This document shows positions 28,974 to 37,483 of a stretch of DNA of 64,000 nt, in pieces. Origin of the DNA: AWTP1-13 sp963797005 (GTDB lineage Bacteria > Pseudomonadota > Alphaproteobacteria > Rhizobiales > Hyphomicrobiaceae); assembly GCA_963797005.1 (NCBI GenBank), contig CAWCOF010000017.1, positions 62,001 to 126,000 on the forward strand, in the 5' to 3' direction. The position numbers and the translations under genes were made by a program. Each line of letters opens with the position of its first letter. Position 1 is the stretch's first letter. Under the pieces are notes generated by a model, which was given only the letters and a program-made list of their open reading frames with translations, was not told the origin of the DNA and did no database searches.

Positions 28974-29138
28974 CGCGCTCAGCAGCAAGGGCTCGGCGCC
29001 CGGCAAGCCGGTGGCGCCTCATGCGCGCCGTTCTAAGCAAAGTTTCCGCGGGAAGCCAACACAACACAGCCCCACCGCCGGTTCGGGCCGGTAGCGAGCG
29101 GCTTTTTCGTTGCCCGATCAAGCAGGTGTCGGACCGAC

Positions 29139-29583
29139 CTAATCCGATGCGGCAACCTTTGTCAGCAGCTTGATCAGCCTTGCGCGACCGCCCTTGCCGA
29201 GCTTCTCGTCGAACTGCTCGCTAAGCTTGGCTTCAACCCGCTTGGCGCGGCGCAGCAATGCCCTCCCGCCACTGGTCAGATGCGGAACGCGCGAACGCCC
29301 ATCTTGGGCCGCCGGCCTGCGGCTGACCAAGCCGAGCTCCTCCAGCTTGTCGATCATGGCGACGAGATTGGCGTCTCGAACTCTCAGCGAGTTCGGCTAC
29401 CGCCCGTTGCACGCGGCCCGCTTTGTAGCCGACCAGGAGAAGCAGGCCGTACTCCTGAGGCTGCAGGTCCAGCTCGGCAAACGCCTTCTTGCTCTGTTTG
29501 AAAATGGCATTCTGCGCCACCCGCAGCCAGAAGCCGAGGCTCTCGCCGAGGGGGCCGAGATCTTCGTCGGGGGCTGGCGGCAT
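29139..29583 (-). pseudogene. MarR-family regulator, one frame break
   Basis: A winged-helix MarR protein. The first part reads LGFWLRVAQNAIFKQSKKAF and LQPQEYGLLLLVGY. A surplus base near 29380-29383 interrupts the recognition helix; the second frame continues RDANLVAMIDKLEELGLVSR, with the wing DGRSRVPHLTSGGRALL. Corrected length is 147 residues, normal for MarR. The ATG at 29583 is preferred over the upstream TTG. As written it would be a truncated protein with no functional DNA-binding domain. Its target is unknown; no gene pair points to one. Confidence 0.82.
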
Positions 29584-30004
29584 GGGGCGATCAATCCATT
29601 TGAAGTGTCGATACACAAATGGTCTTTGGACAAATAGACAGTGGTCTGTCACAAGGCGCAAGTGCTACCCTTGGCTGAGAAGAAAAAGCAGCGTTGCAGA
29701 ATGTGAGGGGCTCGCGCTCGACGGGTAGAGCGGACCCAACACCCTGTTCGCCGCACGACCAGCGCAAGACGCGGGCTGGTCGAGAAAAGTTCCAAAGCAC
29801 CGGCTTGCTCGGCTTACGCCACGCGCACGATTGTCGCAGGCTGCGCGAGCAAGTTCTTCTCCGGGAGAAATAGGGAAAAGGGCCGACGGCTGACACCGAC
29901 CGGTTCGCTCACCTCGACACCGCCTGGATGGCAGGTCTCGCGCGCGAAACGGCCGGCAGCGCAGGATTGCGCTAGTTCCAGCGCAACGCAACGATGCAAC
30001 GGTC
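29584..30004. other. intergenic, no gene seen
   Basis: About 420 bp upstream of the second MarR gene. Short open frames on both strands lack ribosome sites and recognisable products. Two direct ATTTGT units 15 bp apart (near 29612-29636, minus strand) might belong to the marR promoter; this is weak. Confidence 0.4.
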
Positions 30005-31516
30005 TCAGGGTTTATGCGGCTCGACAACGCGTGCCGTGCACAACGGCCGCGTTGTCGCGGTCAGAGCGCGTTGCGGCCGACGAAGCCCGACGAAGGGCGT
30101 CAGCGCCAGGATCTTGAGGTCGAGGCCGAGCGACCAGTTCTCGATGTAATGAAGGTCGTGCTCGACGCGCTTGCGCATCTTCTCGGGCGTTTCGGTGGGG
30201 CCGCGGAAGCCGTTGACCTGCGCCCAGCCCGTCATGCCGGGCTTGACGCAGTGGCGGTTGGCGTAGCGCTCCAGCAGATCGCCGTAATACTGGTTGTGGG
30301 CGACGGCGTGCGGGCGCGGCCCCACCAGCGACATCTCGCCCTTGAGCACGTTGAAGAGCTGGGGCAGCTCGTCGAGGCTCGTGCTCCGCAGGAACCGGCC
30401 GACGCGTGTCACGCGCGGATCGTTCTTGCGCGCCTGCACGATCCGGTCGCCGTTCTCCGTCACGTGCATGGTCCTGAACTTGTAGACGTCGATGACGTCG
30501 TGATTGTAGCCGTGCCGGCGCTGGCGGAAGAGCGCAGGCCCTGCGCTCTCGAGGCGAATGGCAGCCGCGACCGCCAGCATCACCGGCGCCAGCAGAACAA
30601 GACAGATGGCGCCGCCCACATAGTCGAGCGCGAGCTTGACGAGATAGCCCCAGTCGCGGATCGGCTTCGGCTTCACCTGCAGCAGGCTCACCGCGCCGAG
30701 CCGCTCGGTGGTGAGTATGGGCACGTTCAAGCCGGCGGGACACAGCCACAGGTCGACCGGCAGCACGCTCAGCTCGTCCACGAGGCGCATTGTCGTTTGA
30801 TGCGGCGTCTCGGACAGGGCAACGACCACTTCATCGATCTGGTTGCGCTGGCCGGCGGAGATCAAGTCCGACAGCGTCGGTCGCGCGCTGTCCTCCCCGC
30901 AGTCGGAGAAGATGCCGACGACGCGCACGCCCGACGTCTGGCTGAGCCTGGCCGCGAGCTGGTGCGCCGCGCCGGCGCGGCCAACGACGGCGATGCGCCG
31001 CGCGGTGTAGCCGGCAGACGCGAGCCACCCCAGCAGGCGCGCCGACAGCGGACGGCTTGCAGGTAGCACGATCAGGGTCAGGCCCAGCCAGGTCAGGAGC
31101 CAGCCGCGCGAATAGTCGGCCGAGACCTTCATCAGATAGGCAATGGCGATGAGGATGAGGAACGAAAGGCCGATCGAGACGATGAGCTCGCCCAGCCGCT
31201 GGCGCCACGCCAGAATCGCGGCCGGCTTGTCCAGGCCCCGCAGGCGCATCGCGTAGTGCAGCGTGAGCCCGCCCGCCAGTCCCGCCAGCAGGTAGGGCTG
31301 GTGGCCCTGTTCGCTCTCGAGAAAGAGGGCGAGATAGATGATCTTGGCGAGCGCCGCGGCGGCAACGACGAGGCCGATCTCGATGAAGGCGAGGAGGTCG
31401 AGGACGATGCGGTCCGGGATGCGCAGCGCCGGCGCGCGCGATGCGGCAAGCGCCGCGGAGGCCATGGCTCCCGTTGGAGCAATGGCCGCAAGTCCGGCGC
31501 GCGACATGTCGCCCAT
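30005..31516 (-). CDS. undecaprenyl-phosphate glycosyl phosphotransferase
   Basis: Polyisoprenyl-phosphate hexose-1-phosphate transferase (WcaJ/ExoY/PssY type) that starts exopolysaccharide repeat-unit synthesis on the inner-membrane lipid carrier. It has four N-terminal membrane spans, a CoA-binding-like domain (RRIAVVGRAGAAHQLAARL), a fifth span, and the catalytic domain with VYKFRTMH, FLRSTSLDELPQLFNVL and MSLVGPRPHA. The C-terminus looks shifted: after ILALTPFVG one surplus base (within 30086-30088) hides the usual family ending GFVGRNA and a stop at 30061. As written it has a 22-residue foreign tail. The active site is unaffected. It is divergent from the outer-membrane barrel gene. Confidence 0.9.
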   Translation of the reverse strand: MGDMSRAGLAAIAPTGAMASAALAASRAPALRIPDRIVLDLLAFIEIGLVVAAAALAKIIYLALFLESEQGHQPYLLAGLAGGLTLHYAMRLRGLDKPAAILAWRQRLGELIVSIGLSFLILIAIAYLMKVSADYSRGWLLTWLGLTLIVLPASRPLSARLLGWLASAGYTARRIAVVGRAGAAHQLAARLSQTSGVRVVGIFSDCGEDSARPTLSDLISAGQRNQIDEVVVALSETPHQTTMRLVDELSVLPVDLWLCPAGLNVPILTTERLGAVSLLQVKPKPIRDWGYLVKLALDYVGGAICLVLLAPVMLAVAAAIRLESAGPALFRQRRHGYNHDVIDVYKFRTMHVTENGDRIVQARKNDPRVTRVGRFLRSTSLDELPQLFNVLKGEMSLVGPRPHAVAHNQYYGDLLERYANRHCVKPGMTGWAQVNGFRGPTETPEKMRKRVEHDLHYIENWSLGLDLKILALTPFVGLRRPQRALTATTRPLCTARVVEPHKP

Positions 31517-31905
31517 AGTCTATTCCCCGCTGTGCCCTCAGCAGGGGCGACGTTTAAGCGTTTCACCGCGCTTCGCAACGCAACGCCGCGTTGACGATTA
31601 ACCGCCGTGCCGTTCCGAGATGCGAGCGCGAAACCGGCACGGGAGACACAGTCTGGACGACAGGCAACATTTCATTAACCGACTAAGCTCATTGATCCTC
31701 CAGAACGATCGGAGAAAGCCGCAGGGAACGTATGCCGCTGGCACGCCGCCGCATGGCGTGCCGCGACGGGACCGTTCGCGCGCACGGAGTTCCGCTGCAA
31801 GGGATCGAGGGCCGGCCTCGCCGGCCCGGATGGCGCGGTGGCCGCTCGTGGCGTTGGTTGCGTTTGGGGAGAGGCGCATCAAGCAATTCGAGAGAGCTCG
31901 GGTGC
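31517..31905. other. divergent promoter region of the exopolysaccharide locus
   Basis: About 390 bp between the divergent phosphotransferase and outer-membrane protein genes. It includes AT-richer stretches (for example 31667-31695 with CATTAACC and 31588-31604) that may hold promoters. A frame upstream of the outer-membrane gene is open but codes for arginine-rich nonsense. Confidence 0.45.
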
Positions 31906-33174
31906 ATGGCCGGCAGAGCCGCACGACTGCTTGCCGGGGCCGTCCTGGCGATCGGGCCAATCGTCTCCGGCCCGGCGGTGCGGGCGGAATCGCCGCCGCT
32001 CAGCTCGGTCAAGCCCGACAGCTATCCCGACAATCCCGCCGGCATCAGATACGGTAACTTTCTCTTCCACGCCTCGGTGGCGAGCGGCTTCGCCTGGGAC
32101 AGCAACATATTCTCCAGCAAGGACGGCGTGATCGCCGACCGCATCACGTTCGTCCGGCCGGGCTTGACGATCAGCACGCTCGACCCGGACCGGAAGTTCA
32201 CCTTCCAGACCTCGCTCCAGCACCTCGAGTACGAGAAGGCGACGGACGAGTCCCGCACCGATGCCCAGGCCTCGCTGGCGGGGACGGTCAGGCTGCAAAG
32301 GGACACGTGGGTCGACATCGCGCTGCGTGCCGGCCGCGTGCACGATGACCGCTCGCTCCAGCACCGCGACATTCCCGACGATGCGGCCGAGCCCGTGCTG
32401 CACAACGACTATGGCGCCTCGATCGCGCTGCGCCGCGACTTCAATCCCATGATCTCGACCACCACCATCTCCTACGAGAACAACGACTATTTCAACGTCC
32501 GCTCCAACGCCGGGCCCAGCATCAACCTGCAGTTCCTCGACCGCGACGTGTTCACCGCCTCGCACAATCTCGATCTGCGCCTGTCGCACCGGCTGTCGCT
32601 GTTCAGCCGCCAGGCCGTCACCGGCTCGATCTATCGCAAGGTGGGCGGCGTCGATCCGAGAGACTCGGTCAAGTACACCCTGGTCAACGGCATCGAGGTG
32701 GCGTTTACCCCGCTGATCAAGGGGCGCTTCTCGTTCCACTACGCCAAGGAGCAGTTCGACTCGCCGGCCTACAGCGCGGAGCCCGAGCGCATCTACTCGG
32801 CCGACGTGACCTGGTCGCCGCGGCGCCACATTCGCCTCACGGCCAGCTTTGCGCGTGATTTCGGCGGCATCAACTTCGACTTCGATGCTGCGGGCGGGCA
32901 TCGCACGCGCGCCGGCCTCGGCCTCGAGTACGACATCAGCCGCCGGCTGCTGTTCCGCACCTCCTTCCACTACCAGCACGCCAACGAGGCCGGCATCGCC
33001 GCGGCGGGCAGCAGGGTGGAGGATACCTACCAGTACAAAGCTTCCCTCGGATACCAGGCCAACCGCTACTGGAACCTGTCGCTCGACTACGCCTACGAGG
33101 CGCGCCGGGCGCTCGACTACTTCGCGGAGTTCGACCGCCAGGTGATCCAGGCGTCCGCCACGGCGAGGTTTTGA
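31906..33174 (+). CDS. outer-membrane beta-barrel protein of EPS locus
   Basis: A 422-residue exported protein with a signal peptide (LLAGAVLAIGPIVSGPAVRA). The mature part has repeated amphipathic beta-strands with aromatic girdles (for example FLFHASVASGFAWDSNIFSS, and LGLEYDISRRLLFRTSFHYQ) and ends in ASATARF, a C-terminal Phe typical of barrel proteins. Outer-membrane barrels like this accompany Wza-type export genes in alphaproteobacterial exopolysaccharide clusters. The open frame reaches back to 31732, but only the ATG at 31906 gives a signal peptide. The next gene begins about 20 bp after its stop. Confidence 0.82.
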   Translation: MAGRAARLLAGAVLAIGPIVSGPAVRAESPPLSSVKPDSYPDNPAGIRYGNFLFHASVASGFAWDSNIFSSKDGVIADRITFVRPGLTISTLDPDRKFTFQTSLQHLEYEKATDESRTDAQASLAGTVRLQRDTWVDIALRAGRVHDDRSLQHRDIPDDAAEPVLHNDYGASIALRRDFNPMISTTTISYENNDYFNVRSNAGPSINLQFLDRDVFTASHNLDLRLSHRLSLFSRQAVTGSIYRKVGGVDPRDSVKYTLVNGIEVAFTPLIKGRFSFHYAKEQFDSPAYSAEPERIYSADVTWSPRRHIRLTASFARDFGGINFDFDAAGGHRTRAGLGLEYDISRRLLFRTSFHYQHANEAGIAAAGSRVEDTYQYKASLGYQANRYWNLSLDYAYEARRALDYFAEFDRQVIQASATARF

Positions 33175-33194
33175 TGACGAGACGAGGTGATCCC

Positions 33195-33667
33195 ATGCAA
33201 TCGCGATGGCTCTTCACGATCTTGAGCGTGGTCGCGCTGCTGCTTGCGACGATGGTCGGCGCGAGCGCGCAGGGCGACCGCTTCGTCGGCGTGCGCAAGG
33301 ACGTCTCCGAGGAGGTGATCCTGTTCTCGATCGACGCTCTGACCGGGACCGAGCGCAGAATCGCGACGCTGCACAAGGCCGATGCCAACGTGCAGCTCCT
33401 CGGCCTCACCGCGCTCAACGCCCGCCGCGGCACCTTCTCCTATGCCTACACCGACCGGGCGGCCGGCAAGGACTTCCTGCACACGGTCAGCGCCGTCAAC
33501 GGGCCACGGTCTCCCGCACGCCGCTGCCCCCCGACGTCAGCGGACTGGAGATCGTGGCCGACACCGGCCGGCCCTACGAGGACCAGATGCGAAGTGATGC
33601 CCTGCTGCGCCGGATCGAGCATCTCGAGCAGGAAGTAAGACGTCTCAAGAGCCAAGTCAGGCGTTGA
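33195..33667 (+). pseudogene. exported coiled-coil protein of EPS locus, one frame break
   Basis: A signal peptide (FTILSVVALLLATMVGASA) precedes a domain of about 90 residues (FVGVRKDVSEEVILFSIDAL). A missing G in the run at 33501-33503 breaks the frame. The second frame continues TVSRTPLPPDVSGLEIVADT and ends in a charged coiled coil (LLRRIEHLEQEVRRLKSQVR). The restored protein has 157 residues. The ATG at 33195 has AGGTG upstream. It is cotranscribed with the barrel protein before it and the Wza-like lipoprotein after it. I do not recognise a named family. This is one of only two breaks in the window with a lost base. Confidence 0.65.
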
Positions 33668-33713
33668 GGTCAGCGATCGGGTTCCCGCGTACCCATCTTC
33701 GAGGACAAAGACG

Positions 33714-34271
33714 ATGCAATGGCGAAAATTGGTAATGGCGGCGGCTCTGGCCGTCGTGCTCGGCGGGTGCACGCGCTATCCGCCCGAGCTCTACGGGTTT
33801 GCTTTCGACGACAAGTACACGCTCGACTCGGGCGACGAGGTGCGCGTGGTGGTGTTCGAGGCCGACAACCTCCCGCAATCCTACAAGGTGGATGCCGGCG
33901 GACGTATCTCGGTGCCCGTGGCCGGCGTCGTCACCGTCCGCGGCAAGACCGTGGAGCAGGTCCAGCGCATCATTGCCGGGCGCCTGAAGGACAGCTTCAT
34001 CAAGGACCCGAAGGTTGCCGTGCAGGTCGTCGCCTATCGCCCGGTGTTCGTGCTGGGCGAGGTGAGGACCGCGGGCCAGTTCGCCTTCGTCAACGGCCTC
34101 ACCGTGGAATCGGCCGTGGCGATCGCCGGCGGCTACACGGAGCGGGCCCTTCTCTCGGAGGCCCGCGTCGTTCGCGTCGGCGCCGACGGATCGCGCATCG
34201 TGTCCTACGTTCCGGGCGGATTCCCGGTGCGGCCGGGCGACACGATCTACGTTCCCGAACGGTGGTTCTGA
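33714..34271 (+). CDS. Wza/GumB-type polysaccharide export lipoprotein
   Basis: A 185-residue outer-membrane export protein with lipobox (VVLGGC, Cys about residue 19). The Poly_export domain starts YTLDSGDEVRVVVFEADNLP and runs to DSFIKDPKVAVQVV, followed by a SLBB domain (FVLGEVRTAGQFAFVNGLTV). It is shorter than E. coli Wza (about 380) and resembles the compact alphaproteobacterial form. It is the last gene of a three-gene rightward set and ends 58 bp from the convergent Wzc-like gene, with a hairpin between them. Confidence 0.92.
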   Translation: MQWRKLVMAAALAVVLGGCTRYPPELYGFAFDDKYTLDSGDEVRVVVFEADNLPQSYKVDAGGRISVPVAGVVTVRGKTVEQVQRIIAGRLKDSFIKDPKVAVQVVAYRPVFVLGEVRTAGQFAFVNGLTVESAVAIAGGYTERALLSEARVVRVGADGSRIVSYVPGGFPVRPGDTIYVPERWF

Positions 34272-34296
34272 CGCGCTGAGCGGCGAGCCTTGCAGG

Positions 34297-34319
34297 GCAG
34301 CCCCGAATGCCGGGGCTGC
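34297..34319. terminator. convergent hairpin terminator
   Basis: Inverted repeat GCAGCCCCG/CGGGGCTGC with a 5-base loop between the convergent export-lipoprotein and Wzc-like genes. No long T run follows, so it may work in both directions by structure alone. Confidence 0.5.
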
Positions 34320-34329
34320 GCGCGACGGC

Positions 34330-36486
34330 TCACGCCGAGGTGTTGATGCCGTAGAGCCTTGCCTTGGCGAAATCGACCTTGTTGAGCACGGCCCCGGCAA
34401 TGCGGGCATCGTTCTTGAGCAGCAGGTCGACGGCTTCCTTGGCCGTATCGATAGTGGTCTTCAGCCACTCGATGACGACCACCGTGGCATCGACATGGCG
34501 CGCCAGCATGCGCGCGTCGAGGCAGGTGACGATGGCGACCGTGTCCACCACGACGAGGTCGTAGTTGGCCCGTCCCCACTCCAGCATCTGCTGCATCCGT
34601 CGCGAGGCGAGCAGCGAGGCCGCGTTGGGCGCCGACCGCGTCGCCGGCACCAGGTCGACCTTGGCCTCCTCGCTGCGCACGACCGCGGCCTCTATCTCCA
34701 CCTTGCCGTCGAGATAGGCCACCAGGTCCGCCTTCGGCGCGCCCGAGCGCGCCAGCCCGTCGGTGGTCGGCGTGCGCAGGTTGGCTGAGATGAGCAGCAC
34801 CTTGAGGCCCGAGCGGGCCGCCGTCTCGGCGAAGTTCGCCGCGATCACCGACTTGCCTTCGCCCGGCGTGGCCGACGTGAACATGACTGTCTTGATCGGC
34901 GCGTCGTGACTGACCGACGTGAGGGCCGAGCTGAGCCCGACCATGGCGTCGGCAAAGGGCGACCCGACATGGGTGGTTGAGAATCTGAGCGCGTTCTGCG
35001 TGCGCGCCACACCGCCGGCGAACGCCGGCAGCAGGGGCACATCGGTGAGGTGCGGAACGCCGAGCTTGGTCTCGACGTCGCGTCCGCGCTTGAAGGTCTT
35101 GTCCATGAGCTCGCTCAGCAGCGTGAGACCAACGCCGAGGCCGAGCCCGAACACAAGCCCCCCCAGCGCCAGCAGCTTGGTCTTGGGCTTGCTCGAGGTG
35201 AGCGGCGGCACGGCTTCGGCAACGACGCGGAAATCCGTGGCCTTCCACGTCTCCTGGGCGGCAGCCTGCTTCATGCGCTGCAGCATCAACTCGTAGACGG
35301 CCTTGTCGCTGGCCGCTTCGCGCTGCAGCTCGCGCAGCTCGACATACTCGGATTTCTGGCTGGTGGTCCGCTGCGACGCGGCCTTCAGGCTCGCCTCCAG
35401 CGACCTCTCCCGGCTCTTTGCCACCGCGAGCTCGTTCTTGAGCGTGGCCGTGATGCGGCGCACCTCCTCGTCGATCTGGCTGCTAAGCCCCTCTTTCTCC
35501 GCGCGCGCCTTCACCACCAGCGGGTGGGCGCGCCCAAATCTCGACTTCAGGCTGTCCTCCTCGCGGATCACCTGCGCGAGCTGGGTCCTGAGCTGCATGA
35601 TCAGGCCCGACTGGGCAAGCTCGCCCAGCTGCTTCTCGTCCATGGCCTTGCCGCCATGCTGGAGCAGTGCGGTGTACTTGGCCTCGGCCTCCGCCGTCCT
35701 GGCGTGCGCCATGATCAGCTCCTCGTTGAGGCGCACGAGCTGCTTGTCCTCGAGCGTGGCGCCGGCGCTGTCGACAACGTCCATTTGGCGCTTGAGGCGC
35801 TCGTAGCGCTCCTCGGAGCCGCGCAGCTTGACCCTTTGCTCCTCGAGCCTTGCCTTGAGCCACTCGGTGGCGCGCCGCGTGGCATCGAACCGGTCCTGCA
35901 TCTGCTGCACGAGATATTCGTCGGCGACCGCGTTGGCGAGGCGCGCCGCCTTCCAGGGATCCTTCAGCGTGACGCTCACCTGCAGCAGGTTGGTGTATTG
36001 CGACTGCGTCACCTCGATCGACTTGTGCACGGCCTCCATGAGTTTGATCGCATCGTTGCTCATGCCGGCCGCCCCTTGATGCGGCTCCGGCTCCGGCGAG
36101 CCGAACAGCATGAAGAGCTGCGCCTTGGCCGTCCCCAGCACACCCGGGCCGTGACGCCGCACGGCGAAGTCGGGATCGTTGGCCAGCCCCAGCTTGTCGA
36201 TCACGCGCTTGAGCACGCTGGGCGCCACGATGACGGCCGCCTCGCTGGCAATGGCGTTCGACGATGGACGGAAGGGGGAGATGACCGCGTCGCTGAGGAC
36301 TTTCTCCTCGCGGCTGTCGACCATCAGCACCGTGGTGGCCGTGTACTGCGGCCGGATGAGGACCATCAGCGCCAGGGCCAGCACCACGCCGAGCCCGGCG
36401 CCGAACGCGAGCAGCCGCGCGCGACGCCGCATCATCATGTAAAGGCCGCGCAGATCGATGCTCGATTGCGGGAGATTCTGTTCCAT
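34330..36486 (-). CDS. Wzc-like chain-length/BY-kinase-fold protein
   Basis: A 718-residue inner-membrane protein combining a Wzz domain (membrane spans near residues 25-45 and 440-460, long periplasmic coiled coil between) with a cytoplasmic BY-kinase-like domain. The P-loop TPGEGKS is intact. Walker A', usually DxDxR, is replaced: the segment reads LLISANLRTP, so both aspartates are lost. The Walker B position reads VVDTVAIV. The C-terminus (KARLYGINTSA) has only one tyrosine and no Tyr cluster. It probably sets chain length and couples to the Wza pore without normal autophosphorylation. The ATG at 36486 begins the conserved N-terminus. Confidence 0.88.
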   Translation of the reverse strand: MEQNLPQSSIDLRGLYMMMRRRARLLAFGAGLGVVLALALMVLIRPQYTATTVLMVDSREEKVLSDAVISPFRPSSNAIASEAAVIVAPSVLKRVIDKLGLANDPDFAVRRHGPGVLGTAKAQLFMLFGSPEPEPHQGAAGMSNDAIKLMEAVHKSIEVTQSQYTNLLQVSVTLKDPWKAARLANAVADEYLVQQMQDRFDATRRATEWLKARLEEQRVKLRGSEERYERLKRQMDVVDSAGATLEDKQLVRLNEELIMAHARTAEAEAKYTALLQHGGKAMDEKQLGELAQSGLIMQLRTQLAQVIREEDSLKSRFGRAHPLVVKARAEKEGLSSQIDEEVRRITATLKNELAVAKSRERSLEASLKAASQRTTSQKSEYVELRELQREAASDKAVYELMLQRMKQAAAQETWKATDFRVVAEAVPPLTSSKPKTKLLALGGLVFGLGLGVGLTLLSELMDKTFKRGRDVETKLGVPHLTDVPLLPAFAGGVARTQNALRFSTTHVGSPFADAMVGLSSALTSVSHDAPIKTVMFTSATPGEGKSVIAANFAETAARSGLKVLLISANLRTPTTDGLARSGAPKADLVAYLDGKVEIEAAVVRSEEAKVDLVPATRSAPNAASLLASRRMQQMLEWGRANYDLVVVDTVAIVTCLDARMLARHVDATVVVIEWLKTTIDTAKEAVDLLLKNDARIAGAVLNKVDFAKARLYGINTSA

Positions 36487-36718
36487 CGTGCTTTCACCCC
36501 TTCGACGCGGCCGGCGCGGTGCAAGCTCCGTGCGAGTATCGCCGGCTCCGCCGAGGCTCATCAGATAGCGTTAAAGCTGCCCCGTCTTCCCGCACCGGGG
36601 CGCGACAAGCCACGTCACGCATTTACGCTGTCGACGGCTCGCAAGCGCCGCGCCGCCGCAGCGTGCCATTTGGGCACGCATCTTGAAGCGCGCCGCCCGA
36701 CATCAGGAGGCGGCGGTA

Positions 36719-37483
36719 TTGGTTACCAACAGCGAGCTCGTGTCGAGCCGGACGATCTCCGGCGTCACTGTCCGATCGGGCGCGCCCGCCGACTGCGTTG
36801 CGGCGATCGACGACGAGGTCGCTGAGCGCCGCGTGCGGCTCGGCTTCGTCAACAGCTTCACGGCCTACCTGCTGGCGCGCAGTGCCGCATACCGGGGAGA
36901 CGTGCGCGACTTCCTGCTGCTCAACGACGGGGTCGGGCTCGACATCGTCAGCCTGGCCCGGCACGGCAGCCGCTTCCCCTTCAACCTGAACGGCACCGAC
37001 TTCACGCCCCTCTACCTGCGCACGACGCGCCACCGCTATCGCATCTACCTCCTGGGCGGCAGGCCGGGCGTGGCCGAGAAGGCCGCCGCGGCGCTACGCG
37101 AAATTGCGCCTCGGCACGCCTACGTCGGCGTCCGCCACGGCTATTTCTCCGAAGCACAGAACGACGACGTGGTCGCCGACATCAGGGCTAAGCGCGCCGA
37201 TCTCGTCATCGTAGCGCTCGGCAACCCGCGCCAGGAGACGTGGATCGCCGAGAACCTGGACATGACCGGCGCGCGACTGGCGATCGGCGTCGGCGCGCTG
37301 CTCGATTTCCTGGCCGGCGCGGTACCGCGCGCGCCGCTCTGGATGCGGCGCCTGCACCTCGAGTGGCTCTATCGGATGTTGCTGGAGCCCGGTCGGCTGT
37401 GGAAGCGGTATGTGGTGTTCACGCCGCTGCTGATCGTGCGGGCGCTGGGCGAGCGCGTGCGCGCACCGGAGCCTCAGCTGTAA
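36719..37483 (+). CDS. WecG/TagA/CpsF family glycosyltransferase
   Basis: A 254-residue glycosyltransferase (GT26) that adds N-acetylmannosaminuronate or a similar sugar to the lipid-linked chain. Typical motifs are NDGVGLDIVSL, LNGTDF, YLLGGRPGVAEKAA and VALGNPRQETWIAE. No ATG is well placed. A TTG at 36719 has AGGAGG eight bases upstream and decides the start; the frame extends to a TTG at 36683. It overlaps the convergent double glycosyltransferase by 10 bases at its end. Confidence 0.88.
   Translation: MVTNSELVSSRTISGVTVRSGAPADCVAAIDDEVAERRVRLGFVNSFTAYLLARSAAYRGDVRDFLLLNDGVGLDIVSLARHGSRFPFNLNGTDFTPLYLRTTRHRYRIYLLGGRPGVAEKAAAALREIAPRHAYVGVRHGYFSEAQNDDVVADIRAKRADLVIVALGNPRQETWIAENLDMTGARLAIGVGALLDFLAGAVPRAPLWMRRLHLEWLYRMLLEPGRLWKRYVVFTPLLIVRALGERVRAPEPQL

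Noticed and set aside
26346..29036. 896-residue open frame on the + strand opposite glnD
   Set aside because: Antisense shadow of a high-GC gene; no recognisable motifs or ribosome site, while glnD on the other strand is complete.
35050..36825. 591-residue open frame on the + strand opposite the Wzc-like gene
   Set aside because: Shadow of the coiled-coil region of the chain-length protein; no family features.
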